DNA from: Gymnogyps californianus
Taxonomy: Eukaryota > Chordata > Aves > Accipitriformes > Cathartidae
Assembly (NCBI RefSeq): GCF_018139145.2
Contig: NC_059487.1
Coordinates: 5,911,792 to 5,975,791, forward strand
Direction of reading: 5' to 3'
DNA: 64,000 bases
Notes under the pieces: generated by a model
Told to the model about the DNA's origin: nothing
Database searches by the model: none
The model's input: only the letters and a program-made list of their open reading frames with translations
Made by a program: the position numbers and the translations under genes
Shown: in pieces, positions 21,436-34,900 of the stretch
Position numbering within the stretch: position 1 is the stretch's first letter
How the letters are laid out: every line of letters starts with the position of its first letter

Positions 21436-22807
21436 GTCAACATTTGTACTAAGGAACAATTTCTCTTTATGTGGACTGGTCAGGGTGCTTTGTAGCTTAA
21501 GCCTGGCTTTGAAAACACGGGTACAGTCTAAAGGCAGTGGAAGCCAGTTGACCGAACAATCGTATTCATTCTCCATTACTTGGCAGGCCTAGAGTAGAAA
21601 AGCATCTTTTCCATTTAGGCTAGTTAAACAGAGCTTTTCATTAAGATTTTGCCCTTCTATAAACTGCTGTACTTCTCCATTTAAAATTTGCCTTTAAGAG
21701 AAGACCTCTCTCCTCTGCCCCTCCACACTCCTCATCGCCCTGTTTCAAGTCGTCACCCATTTACGAGCTGTGTTTTCGGATTGCTCTCGTGCTTCCATAA
21801 CAGCAGCAACTCGCCTTTGCCATCGTTACCTGGGTAGAGGCTGGCTTGCTGCCTTAGCACTCGGGGACTAATGGTAATTATCTCCGCTTTTATTTCAGAT
21901 GAGCATAAAACTGAGCGAGATGGAAGGCTAGAAAGGGGTGGCTGAAACAGAACGCGATTAGAGTATAAAAATAGGTCACTAGGATAATATAACCTTTAGA
22001 CTATTGGCAATGTGCCCCCCTTAGAGACAAGCCTGCGTGCTATATTTCAGGAGAATGTCAGGAATAAAAAAAAAAAAAAACACAACACATCAAAACAAAA
22101 CCACTGATCATCCCTCAGAGCTTTGCGTGCTTCTGTTTGAACATCACTAACATTAATCCACTCACTCCTTTTCCTCTGCCCTCATCCATTTGATGAAGCA
22201 CAAAATAAATGTTATGCAATCATACCATTAACATCTTCCAAAAAAATAATCATCTCTTTTGGCATAGAGGCTTCATGACAGATTTGCTCCGAGTTACACT
22301 ACCTTAGCAGGGTTCACAGTCCCAGCATCCCAGGGACCCACCTCCATAGCTTCAATCCTCACATTTTGTCCATGTTGCAAAACATTCCTGGCATTCCCCC
22401 AAAGGAAAAGGTCCAGCAGACAGATAATCATCGCTCGACAGAGCCAGCTCCGAGGTTAACGCTACCAGCAGAGGACACCAGATAGCATTAATGCAGCTTC
22501 AAGAAGTCCCTCAGCTCATCGGTATTTGGGTCTCCCATCACCTCGCACTCAGCTGGTGAATACCAGCAGGTTGGTTTGTGCCTGAACAGGACAGTATGAG
22601 AACATTGGTCATGTTTATAAATGCACAGGAGCTTCGACTTCAGGCTTTTGTGCTTTCTCTAGGAGGTTTTCTTTTTGCTCGCATTGTCAGGGATCTGTTT
22701 GTCATTGCAGCTTGATCACAAGCACCTCAAACGGTCCCACACAGGTCAGTAATATTCTGCCACACCACGTTCGGACTTGCTACACGCTTAGAGCTTATTA
22801 TGAAGAA
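21436..22807. other. AT-rich, frame-poor intron segment
   Basis: About 1.4 kb lacks any open frame of 60 codons or more, contains an A15 run (22066-22080) and shows no recognised repeat. It resembles 16232-18060 in character and may hold conserved non-coding sequence. Confidence 0.3.
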
Positions 22808-25800
22808 TCACCATTTAGGTACGGCAAGACCAGCTTTGGCAGATGCAGCCCTTTGGAATGCATGTGAAAAGGGGTAGGTTACACCTAAAATATACTTCTT
22901 TGTATTTTTATTATCTGAAATTGCTGAACTGGCTCCAAGCCAAAAAACTATCAGGGAGCTCAGGGTAAAGACTCCTGGTTCCCAAAGCAAAATGAGAACC
23001 AGAGTTAGATCTTGGTCCATGTTAAATTTCTGACAAGGGTACTCAAGTCTTTTAAATCAGCAGGAAACGCTTGGCCAAGCTGGCGAGGAGTTCACAGGTA
23101 TGAGCACCCGATGGCAACAGAGCACACAAAGCGCAGAAGCCCACCGTGCTCTCAATGCTGCTGCAGCCTGCCCAGTCCCAAGGAGTCATTTTGGGGGAAG
23201 CCTCTGAGCCCATGTTTCTGAAGCACTTCTGCTCACAACCCCACTTCCAGGTTTGCACATCCACCTCCATATGGGTGATCCTGTTTGGGGGTCATCACCC
23301 CAAATTCGGGAACCACAGCTCTAGATGCTAGCACAACATTTATTGTTAAAAGAAAACCAGCGTCACCTTTTATACCGGCACCGAAACGATCCCGCTGCAG
23401 AACCACAAACCCAAAAGCCTGGTAGAGGGTCACATGGTTTTCTCACCGAGCATCCAAGTCCCTTGTGTAACGAAGAAACGCTTGCTGAAGACAGGCTGAT
23501 CACCAGTTACCGAGCGGCCACGTAAGGGACAGACCCGCAGCAATTCCAGGGAAATAAAGAGTGTCCAGAGCTTTAAAACAAGATGTGGGTGGGAAGGACT
23601 AAACCGAGCCACTAAGTAGTACCAGACAGCAAGCATAGGGCGCCGGAGCTGATCATCTGCAGCACACACAGAAGACTATTAGAGTGCTGCAGCCCCTTCC
23701 CAGCTGAGCATTTTTGGATTACTTCATCCACCGTGCCCTTTTGCAATATGCTAGCTTCGAACGCTGCGTTACGTTCTGGCTCAGCATCAGCTCCCATTCC
23801 CCCACGTACAGTTGCTATAACCAAAAAGACAACTGCAAAATACTTCGGCCGAAAGCAAGGAAACGGGGTTTGGCAGGTCAGGATCGTGGATTTTTTTTTT
23901 TTTTTTCCTCCCCCATGGATCCTGCTTCAGAGTCGTCCTTTCAGACCTTGAGTGCAGCCGATGGCTTTTGCAGCTTATTGAGTCCGCTGGTTTATGGCAA
24001 TGTTTTTCTGCTCACTGAACTGGCTCATTCTTTTAGCAGAACAAACTGTTCCACGTTGAGGCAGGAGTTGGCTGTGTTTTAACAAAGGATTTTTCCCTTC
24101 TGACAGTGTTTTGCAAAAGACCCAAAAAAAGGAGTTTGGAGCCAAGTTACAAAAGGTCAGGAGAGGCGAGTCAAGCACTGGGTGTAGTTCCTGTATGTCA
24201 CAGCCAGTCAAGGAAATGGGTGGGGAGAAGAGGAATGGCATTTTGAGCTGCAATATTATGTATAAAGTGATATTAACGAGTAATGGCCTTTTGAATGAGG
24301 ATGGCAAGTATGCAGGCACTATAATTTTTGCTTTACAAGAGCAGGCTTGTTAGGTAGGCTGAGGTCTCCGCAATCATTTATCCATGTGAAGTATGCATTT
24401 GAGAGAGTTCAAGTAGCACTAGTAGCAAGAAAAAGGCAGTCTTATTTGCTTCCCCTCCCCAAGCTGATTTCAAGGAGCTACCGTACTCTCATCTCCCCTC
24501 AGCCAAATGAATATTCAAAAGGCTTTTGCCAAGCGAACGCCAGTCAATCACTAGCACAATGCTGGGGGAAAGAAATACTGGGCTGAGAGACCTGCGTGGG
24601 ACCGGCACCTTGTCCCCCCAGCTCTGCTCTAGCATCCCAACCATTTTTAATGCGGGGCAAGGTACTCCTGCAGAGGTTTGCTGGGTGCCACGACTGCTCT
24701 GCCTGCTGCTCTGCCTGCTCCTTTCCCTGCCACACAGCAGGACAACACCGCTAGAGCGGAGCTGCTGCATGGAGGATGAGCATCCACTAGCAAGGGTGCT
24801 ATGGGTGGGGAAGGACCCCGGCACTGTGGTCCCAGCAACACAGCCCTCCCTAGGGAGCTGATGACAGATCTTCCCTCTCCTCTTCTAAGAGGCTGGGACC
24901 ACAAATGTTTTTGGTGTTGGATGGACACGTTCCTGGTGAGGCCCCGCTCCCTGTTCAGCAGCAGCAGCTGGTAGGGTGAGGGTCTTTCTGTGCTATGCAT
25001 TGTGCATGGACAAACCAAGATGGCCAACTCTGGCCTTGCAGATGTTGGAAGGAGGGGAGCCAAGGGGATCTGCAGCAGTTGACAGTATGTCATGCCTAAT
25101 ACTCAAGCTTTTGCAGGCCTCAGAGGATCCCTGAATAGAAAGAAACCACCCACCACTGGAACACAGCCACTTTTGTGGCTGGAAGGGGCAGATGTTCAAC
25201 CCCATACAACAATGCAACACAACAGTTGAGACTGTAAGTGAAGAATGCTGCATCCACTTAAAACTGAAGAGGGAAATTAGGGACACCATCTAATTCTAGA
25301 ACTACCATTTCCTCCTGATGCTTACAGTTCACATACCTACTCTGCAAGAGTGGCACAGGGTTTTATTCCATTACCTTAAATAGACAATACCCTGGCCTAA
25401 AGCGTTGAACCACAAGAACTTCAGAGGCATATGGTCAGACTGGCAAGTGTTCAGCTACTTCAGCTGGAACACCATTTTCCAAAAAAGTCCAGCTCCTGTT
25501 TAGTACCTACATAAGTGACAGACTTCCAGAAGTCCCCACTTCCCAATCGGTCCTGCTGGCACAGAGTAGGGCAGACCATTAAGAGAGCTCAGCATCCTAA
25601 CGGCCAAACCCTTTGCTGAGATATGCCTGATGAGAAGCCAAGCTTCAGAAGTCCTCCTCACCGCAGCTAACATTAGGTGTTCCACCACTGAACTGCCAAG
25701 AAGAGCATGGAGAACTACATCGTCCCTACCACCAAACCCTCATCCACTGACCCCCGAGAGCTCACAGGGGACAACCTTCTCCCTTTCTCCAAAATACTCA

Positions 25801-27770
25801 CCATTTCTTTTAGGATTGATAGTAAGAGAAAAATGGATTTGGGATTTCATTCGAGATCTCCATGGGCAAGATCCAGGCGTCCGAATCATGCACCTGCCAG
25901 CCAAACGCAATCCTTGTCATCAGCTCTCTGGTTTGTAAACTGTATTTGTTCAAAACCATTTGTCAAGCCACCCTGGACAGTACGCAGAGATACAGAACAA
26001 AGTTCAAGGGTTACTTGTGATATGAACCGTGCCTGTCAGGACTCTTCTCCTCCTCCAGCTGTTTAGTGACACTTGGAATGGATTGTCCTTACTGGAGAGT
26101 CAGTTATTTTTTTAGTTGAAAACTCACCATCCTCTGTAGGTCAGCTGTGAGCTGAAAGCATCCCAGTTATTTACTGCTGGAAGCTAAAGGAATTTCCTTA
26201 CTCTCAGAAGACAGACATTTAAAATTAGTTTCAAGTACAGTTGTGATAAACAAATCATGTTCTCCTCCTTTCCCTCTCCTGGTTTTTTGTTTGTTTGTTT
26301 TTTTAAATCATGCCTGCTGGTCTAACCAGCCTTTTCCTTAGCTGCCCTCTGCAACTCCTCATTTAAAAATTCATTCACAGGGAGGCAGGGGAACTCTAGA
26401 CATCTTCTGAGAAAAATCAGCAAAGCCAGATCCCTGCTTTCAGAGCTCTCTCTTTGACACTTGATTTCCCAGGGCCCTCATTTTTTGAACACCGTTAAAA
26501 AAAACCCAAACCACCAAGTATTTGGCTTTTTTTCCCCTTCCTGTGAAGGGTGGAAGGTTGGGAGTTGGATTGTTACCTTCCTACAGGGGACAGGGACTCA
26601 GGACTTCAGCTCTCTGCCGATGGCCAGCAGTGGAGTCTCTTGCTGGCTGGAAGACGAGTTCACCAGCCCACTCCACCTACCCTGCTCAATAGCTGGGGGA
26701 TGGAAAGAGCTTTCGGCAGACTGATGAGGAAGACAAGAGGTGTTTTAAAACAGTATGATGGCCCAAGTAAAGGGTTTGGGGTTTTGGACTGAGACCTCCT
26801 GCAAGCCTTTATTCAAAATATTGATGTACTCATTAACTTGTGGATCACAAGGCCTTGATATGAGGAGATTCATTTAAAAAATTCAGGCACGCTGGGAGAA
26901 TTGCTTCCTTGCCATGTGTTAGCAAGTCTGCCCATGAACTGCCAGCAATTACTAAGCCTCCACTCTGTATTCAAAGCTCTATACAATGGAGTTTATTATT
27001 TTTAAGCCTTTCAGACATCAATGTAGAGAACTTAAGAGAGCTATTTGGAAGATTAAGATACGAACACCACCACATTATTCAATTTAGCTCCAACACTGAA
27101 CAATTATTTCTGTAAAGAGTCACAGCTAATACTACATTTCCAACTGCCAACAGAGACAAATACTTACAGCTTTAAGTCACATTGCAGCATGGTCTTGTAA
27201 ACCAAATTTAGGAAATAAGAACAACGAAATTACTATCATTATGCAAATACCGTCCAATTACCGCCAAGCCATACCGAACCTATCTTTAGGTCTTGGCCAT
27301 AGGCTTCAAAAATACACCCGTAGAAATTACAACCCGAGGAAATCTCCGCTTTCTGTGCATGCAGCCAGGTGTGAAGTTACTAGTACATCTCCAACAGCTG
27401 TATTAGATGAGTTTTCTAAATATTTTATATGTTCATACAAGTGCAAAGAGGCTTGCTACCACCCCACCACCCCAGCTCAATGCCTGCTTAGGACAGGCTC
27501 ACAGAGGGGAGCAGCAGCTCTGGGTTTTGACAGCGCTGTGCCAACCCCAAGGGCTCCTGCCACGTCTGTTTGGGTCTTGCTCCCATGTTCTCAGCCCACG
27601 TGGTAGAAACCCCTGTCCCGTCCCCACAAGCAGGTGCTGACTCACCTTGAAAGAACGACCCCACTCGCTTTTCCAAACAGCTCTGCGCAGCCCCCTTTGC
27701 AGAATTACGGCCACTGCTGAGCCGCATTGCTGGCTCGGCTCCCCAGTGTCCTATTTTGGGGCCCTTGCGG
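22808..27770. other. ZHX3 intron, unremarkable
   Basis: No gene or repeat family recognised. A T16 run lies at 23891-23906. Short open frames have no visible domain or signal. Confidence 0.6.
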
Positions 27771-27865
27771 GTGCCATAGAAACATATAACAACTCAAACT
27801 GGGAGGGACCGCTGGAGGACATCTGGGCCAACCCCCCACTCCCAGCAAAGAGCTTCCATCAATTC
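27771..27865 (-). mobile_element. CR1 LINE 3' tip fragment
   Basis: The plus strand reads ccatagaaacatataacaac, then actgggagggaccgctgg and aggacatctgggccaacccc. This is the reverse complement of the CR1 3' end (catagaat… ggttggaagggacc… gatcatctagtccaacccc). Only the last 70-95 nt are recognisable. CR1 is the typical avian LINE and is usually 5'-truncated like this. Confidence 0.75.
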
Positions 27866-30800
27866 TTCAACAGGCAGGCAAAGCTGCCTATCGGTACCGA
27901 GCTCCTGTTTCCTATAACCTTCTGCTTCATGGGTACAGAACAGCTTTCTGGCCGCTTGTGTAATTTACAGAGACTGTTGAGTAATACTTCTTTCAAAAAT
28001 CCAGATGAATTGCTCAAAAAAGAGAAAGAAGAAAAAAACCCAAACCATAAATGTAGACAGGTCCCAGGACTTTTTGGCCCTTCCTGTGACAACAGCAAAT
28101 AGAGTTTACTAATAGCTGCTTTATTTGCTCAAATCAGACATGCAGACAGGTGACATAAAGGGGAGCGATGGAAGAAAACAGGGAAAGGATTTGTGCCTGT
28201 TTTCTATCATTATGCTCCTTAAAGGAGAGCCAACTGCTGCATTTTGCCCTCTTGAAATCATCCCACCCTTCGCAAACAATTGTGTGAATTAGATGAGACT
28301 GTGTGCAGGACTAGCAGGATGGGAACAACATCCTTCCATGGGAATAAGAGAATAACCACGGAATGAAATTAAATAAGAGTCAATTAACAAAAAAAAAAAA
28401 AAAAATCAGTTTCCCTATTTGAAGGCTCTCATTTCATTAGAGCTGATTTGACTTGAAGCCTTTGGAGAAAAGCTGTCTTTCAGGAATCTAAAATTTCCCA
28501 GCCCTTCAACCGAACATGGAACAGTTCTCATTGCAAAGTGTACCATGGATAACAGAAACATTCCTGACTTACGCCACCAAAAGCGTCACAGCCTATGTTA
28601 TAACCTCAGAGAAACAGAAATCAAGAATTCCTCCTCCTTTTTCAGAAAGGAATAAAGGGTGGTCTCATTACACCAGTCTAAAACATTCATCATCATCATT
28701 AGGGTGAATGGGACAGTATACGTAATTAACTTTAACATAACTAAGAAAACAGCAGGATAAACTAAACTGCAGGAAGAGTCAGTGCAGGGGACGATAATGT
28801 AAAAACAATGTTTATGCTGTGTCAGCAGGCAGTCTGCAAATACAGGAATGGGGATGACTGGCTGGCTCAGGGGCTTGATAATGGCATGATAGAGCCTTTC
28901 ATTTCTAGGGCAGCAGTCCAGACCGTAGTCATGTTAGCAGAACGTGGTCCTCCAGGCACCCGCTTTCTTCCTTGGGCTGGGAGAGAGCAGACTTGGAAGC
29001 ATCTTAATGACATTGCACCAAAACGACAGCGTGTCACGCTGGATAAAGCTCAGGACAGCAGGAACTCCCTCCATACACAAGCCCATAATCACGTGCCAGC
29101 AAAAGATGAAGCGAATAGATGTCTACAGTGTCAGGGGAGCAAGGGGAAGAAGTGTTCACAGTCTGCAAGACTTGTCCCCAGTCAAGTCGGAAGCAGACAA
29201 GGTAGCTTCACAGTGAAACCCCACAAGGGTAATGCTCTTAAGATCAATCACACAAATCCTTGCGTCAAGCTGCTTACCCAAGTGGCCAGGATCAGGCAGA
29301 GCAGCTGAGCGAGGGGGTTCATTACGTGAACTCTCCCTGGATTAATGCTGTAAAACCATACGTACCTTCCAGTGACAGCTGGAAAAGTGGTTTGCAGCAC
29401 TGTCCAAAGCACTGAAGAGTGCACAAAGCACTGCCACTCTTTTTGAGGTTCTTCTAGACCATCTGCTTTCATATCAAAAGGACTCGGCAATTGCTACAGG
29501 CAGCAAAATTCAGGGCCAGCTGCTCCTATCTGTAACCCTTCATCCTCTCCCCCCTTCTAAAATCAGGCACAAGTCTCATCACCACCTGGCAAGTGCTGGT
29601 GAGTGGTGAGACGCTGCTAGCGAAGAAGATATTCTCACCTTTTAGGTTACACAAGGTGCCATCTTGGGCAAGGTCCCACAGGACTGCAACTCCCCGCCGG
29701 CCAAGCCTTGCTCGTAGCAGGATATTCAAGTTACAGTGAGCAACACACCACTTGCTGTCCCCAGAGCATACAGGTGTTCTGAAAACGTTCACCGGGGATC
29801 AGCTGTGTTAGGAAATTGCTACTAGTCTCCTCCTCGTTGCCTGGCATATTCTCCTCATCCCTCCCTTCCTCTGCCAGCAGTTATTTCCATGGCATTTTAG
29901 ATTCTCCCCAAGGGACGCTTGCTGAGCCTCTCCCCAAAGCATCTCCTTTTAGGATCCTCCAAGACACAACTCTGAAAGCTCTCAGAAGTCACACGTCCAT
30001 GTGAACTTCCATACACACATGCCAGTCTGGAGCTCACCCTCCCCAATGCACAAAGCAGCTTGAATGATTAAAAGACCCACAACTTAGGGAAAAGTCTACG
30101 TCTTAAATGTGCATTGTCCCAGCATGAGGATCACACAAACCACACAAGGGGAAAAGATGAAGGTTAGACAGGATAAGTGCCTGAAGATACTACGTCCCCT
30201 ATATTGACAATTTGAATTCTTCCCTTTTACCAGTGTCGGGCTTGCTGTTCAAGACACAGTTTTACTCTGGGAGGGTTCCCAGCTACAGGCAGGGTCTGAG
30301 GGAACAGCTAGCAGACCTACCTGTAGTCTGAGTTTTACAACCCCCTGGTCTAGAAGCAGGCCCAACCTGTTATCCTGCCCTGGAGAGCACACACTGCCAG
30401 CTGCCCAGCCTTGCAGCATCCCACCCGGCACATCATTAAATAACTCAAGATACCTTGAAGAGGAAAGGGCTTGGGGTTTTGGGTTTTGGGAGGGGCAGAA
30501 CGGAGAAGAAAGCAAAGTTTCTGTCCAAAAGGGACGGATTTTCCCAACCGCTGGGCCATGCCTCTTGCACAGGTGATAAAAATTTCACACAACAGATATT
30601 CACACCAAAGATGAAAGAGCTGGCCCCAATTTACACTCTGCTGCTACGTTGCTTTGGTGTGCTTCTCAACAGCCTGCACAAGCCATTGAACGGAACTATA
30701 TGACCAGAGGGAAATATAGATATCTGTATTTTCATTATTTCTGGAGAGTCAGATATTCCCCAAGAGCATTTTTACCCTCCCACAAACAACACAAGGCCTG

Positions 30801-31240
30801 ATTTTCTGCCACATCTCAAAGATGCTCATTTCCATCTGCTCAACCACAGCATCCCACACCGGCTGGAGCTCGGCTGCTGACATGGGGCGGGGGTCTCAGG
30901 CCAGCGGCTCTCCTGGATCCACCCCTGGACCATCAGGCTCTTGCAGAGGGAAGAGGGGCTGCATGCCATCAGGACAAAGGAGGTTCAGCATCACTCCTTC
31001 TGCAGCTCTGCTGCACCTGAAACGCAGGCAGCTGGAGGCAGCTCCTGCCGCTGCCTGGATGCGGCTGTCATGTGGAGGCTTCCCATGGGCTTATCCCATG
31101 GGAATGGCAAGGGGTGTTCATGGCACAACGTGGGAGGAAGCAAGCCCCCTGCCCCCCGGTTGTCTGCCTTTCCAACTGGGAGGTTTTAGCACATTTCAGG
31201 GATGCTGAAAAGCCTCTCTTGACATTTAGAAAGTGGTAAA
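27866..31240. other. ZHX3 intron, unremarkable
   Basis: An A17 run lies at 28389-28405. I see no gene, RNA gene or further repeat. Confidence 0.6.
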
Positions 31241-31325
31241 AGGGGTGGTCAGCACTGTTACCCCCCCACTGGAAAGGAGGAAACTGAAGTGGGGAGAGAT
31301 AAAACAATCTGCCCGAGGTATGTCT
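31241..31325 (-). mobile_element. MIR SINE fragment
   Basis: The plus strand reads actggaaaggaggaaactga, then agtggggagagataaaacaa and tctgcccgagg. It is the reverse complement of the MIR core (…ccttgggcaagt…cctcagtttcctc…). The match is short but distinctive. Confidence 0.6.
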
Positions 31326-31814
31326 GCACACTGCAGCGGGGAGCAGCGCCATGTGCCAGCATCTTTATTCACAAAGCCATCGCTTCTCCCTAGCATTCAC
31401 CCGGGTTTAAAGCAGAAAGGCAGCACAGGAGCAAATGCAGAAGAATACGTTAAAGGAAAACTTCATGCCAAGGCCAAAGGAGCATCAGAAACCTGCTCTA
31501 CCCAAACTAGCCATCAATTTAAAGCTAAAGGAAGAACTGAAAGCAATACTAAGGAAGGCTTCTCAGCTCAAGGAGCAACCACCTTGCTAATGCCTGTCTG
31601 CAGTTATGCAGGGAGCCCCAGGATCCCTCAGAGCATATTCTCTGGGCACCTATAAAACCATTTAAATGGATCATCCTATTCTGTTTTCCCCAGGAGAACA
31701 GAAGAAAGACCCATGAGATGGTTATGCTTTCTACTCCATCCAGGTTCTTCACACACTGGCTATGGAAAAGGGTACGGACTGCCTTCCCACTGCCACAGCT
31801 CCTGGCTGGAAGGG

Positions 31815-31945
31815 AAATGCTGTCACCGGCGTGTTACAGAAAGGGAAATGAGGTACAGAGCAATTTTAAATAACTCACCCAAGGTCACAGGAAGCTTATA
31901 GCAAAGCAAGTAATTGAACCCAGGACTTGTGAGTCCTCAGTCTAG
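31815..31945 (-). mobile_element. MIR SINE fragment, well preserved
   Basis: The plus strand has gaaatgaggtacagagcaat, then taactcacccaaggtcacag and ttgaacccaggacttg. This follows the reverse complement of the MIR consensus closely (gaggcacagagaggttaagtaacttgcccaaggtcacacag…gaacccagg). It is a second copy on the same strand, about 490 nt from the first. Confidence 0.8.
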
Positions 31946-34900
31946 TTATTTATCAGAGATCATCCTTTTAATGGGTCACCTTTAGTCAGAAACCCTCCCA
32001 GTTTGCATACAAAAGCACTGCCAAGAGGTTATGCTGAATTATATTGGCACAGAGAATTATTACGAGTTTCCCTTCCAGCCCAACATGCTCAAAGGGTTGT
32101 TTTGGAAATAAAATAAAATAAAACTTGCAGCATGTTCGGTGTGCTGGAAAAGACAACTCCCTGAGCGCTGCAGAGAACTTAACCACCAAAGTGCTCGTAA
32201 GGCTCCAGATCAAGGTGGGAGATAAGGAGGTGTTTTTCCTCCGCAGTTAATCGTGTTGTTTTGAAGGGTGGCCTCCAGTGAGTAAGAGCTTACCGGTTCC
32301 CAAGTTTCACCTTGGATTTGCATCTTCATTCATAAATACCTCTGGATGAAACAGAATACCTTAGCACTGAGCTAGACATCAAAAAACCTTTCCCTTTGCA
32401 CAAGGCCTCTCCTTGAACCTGGTGTGCCATCAATTGGTGTTGCTACAAAAACAACCAAATGCACTGCACCCATGCTTCCATGGGCCACGGGCACAGTTCT
32501 TTGCCTTCCTAAAAATCTGCCTACAGCATCTCTCAGCATATCCCAGTCTGTTCACAGAAACTAGAAACAGCCTTTGCTGGAGCCTTCCATACCCTCTGGG
32601 TACCCTCACCAGTACCATGCTGGCTGAAGGCATCTCGGTAGCATCCAGGCTGGCTGCTCCTGCGAGTCTGTGAGGTGGGGACAGCCGCTGTTGGAGCCCC
32701 AGGAGTACCACCTCCCCACGTACCCCGATGCCTTCCTGGGGGACAGCTCATCTCACTCACAGAGCCAAGAGGAACAGCAGAGCCCGGGCTGCAGCACTGC
32801 TCCATGCCCCAAACCCCTCCGACCTCCAGCACGGAGAGAAGCCCACGCACATGCAAACAGGAACAGCAAAACCCAAATCCTTCCGATAAACAGATGCAAT
32901 TTCTAATACAACAGACAATCAATCCGTGTCCATGGATATCTACAGCGCTCAGATAATTCTCAGTTGATGACAAATAGTGAAAGTGTTGGGCAATAGGTTT
33001 GGAAAGGGCCACGCAGGATGGAATTCGCCTTTCACGCAATACAATGCGGGCTGCGCAGCGGGGGGAGTCAAAACAGTTAGTGCAGGTCTAGCCAAGAAGT
33101 TTATGCAGCGTTTAAGCATCTAGTGGCCTCATCTTTCTGTGTACAAGCAATTTAATTTGTTAAACTGATACTGTATACATGTCCTGAGCAGATAGGTCAA
33201 TAAGAAATAAGAGTATGAAGGGAGGGATGAGGGATGGGGATGCAAGGGCATCAGGAAAACAGCGTCTGAGCTGCGAGTTGGGAAAACTTTAGTTACACAT
33301 ATTGACTGGGGAGATGTGAAAATGAAAACAGAGGTAGTCCACTGCGGTCAGATCCCAGAACAGCTTCACAGCTCCACACTCAGGGCTACGGCCACCTGCT
33401 TGGGTAACGATGAGCGTTACTCAGTGCTTACCCCCAACCACCACCTTCCTAGGGAGCACCAAACTCCATTGGCTCAACAGCAAGAGAGAAGAAAAAGAAA
33501 AAAAAGAGAGAACTTTGCCTCCACTAAGACTCTGTTACAGAAAAAAACCCAAGCACTACCAAATTAAAGGGATAAAGGTCAATTCTGCTTTGCAAAGCCT
33601 CTGAGTGGGGAATTCTTTACTTTGTGCTCTGCTGCAGATTTGCAGGTGAACATTTGCTCTCAGGAAAGACTTCTCTCTCAGAGTGGGGAAATTAAATATA
33701 TCTTTTCCCCATCTCTTCTTTACTGGCAGAGCAGAGGCAGCTGTTCAGTGGAATAGCTGATCACAATCATATGAACATGATAACCCTGCCCCAGCCCTTT
33801 TTTGCTTTAAGGCTACTCACCAGAAGACCTTGCTGTCATTCCACAACACCCGACCATAAACTCCGGTGAGGAGCATGTTCAATGCTGTAGCTGGGACCAG
33901 AGATTTCATGCAGAGCACCCAGTTTTGTGAAAGCACCACACGCTTTTCACGCCACGGGTCTTGTCTTCAGTACAACCACACCATCTGACCGGGATGAACC
34001 CCTCAGCCCTCTGCAAGAACCAGCCCAGCAGAAGCACCTGCAGTAGGTTATTAGCAACAAGACCAAACTAGCAGCTGTGGGCCTCCAGATCCATGGGCCC
34101 TAAACACAGGGCTGAAGAGATGTGAGTGACATCAACTATGTCAAAAATTTGCTTGCTTTGAAATCCTACTCCTGCTTATTTATGTTACAGGAGTACCCAG
34201 AGGCCTCAGCCAAGCCAACATCTGCCCTACAAAGCTCGGGCTGGAGAAGCGCATTTGCACATGTAATGGCCACCTCCACATAGAGCTCCCGCCCCGTGGC
34301 CAGTCACAAGCAGCTCATAGTTTCACAGTAGAAATAAATAACAGCCAGGTTTTGAGGAGAGGAGGGGCAGCAGCAGGGCGGGCAGGCTGTAGGAGAGCTC
34401 CTGCACAAGTGCTGGGAGCCAAGCCACCAGCCAGACATCATGGACGCTGGTGTCCCCAGGGGCTTTTCTAGTGCTCCCACAACAAAGCTAAGCTCTGCCT
34501 CCCAGCAGCCAAAATGCCCTGGTGAAAATGCTGTGCACGGAGCAGGACCACGCTCCGTAAACCCCCGCAAGGATGTAGAAAAGGTTGTTAACCTAAAGAC
34601 AGGTCTGAGATTGATCTGTATGAAGGATGAAATCAAGAGGTAAAAATAACATTTCCAACACACCAGTGACATACCGAGCCCTTAATCCAATGGACTATTT
34701 ACAGGCCAAGAGCATTCCTCGCTGCTCGTACCTTCATCTGTAAGGTCTGAGTCAATGACTGCTTTGGAGGAGCCTGTTTGAAGGCAACAGGCAGCCCAGG
34801 GAACAGCCGAATGTGAGAACTGGGATTTGCAGGAAGAGAAGTTAAATAATTGAAGGGACAACTAAGCACAGCTCACTAGATTTTGCTCCACAATCCAAGC

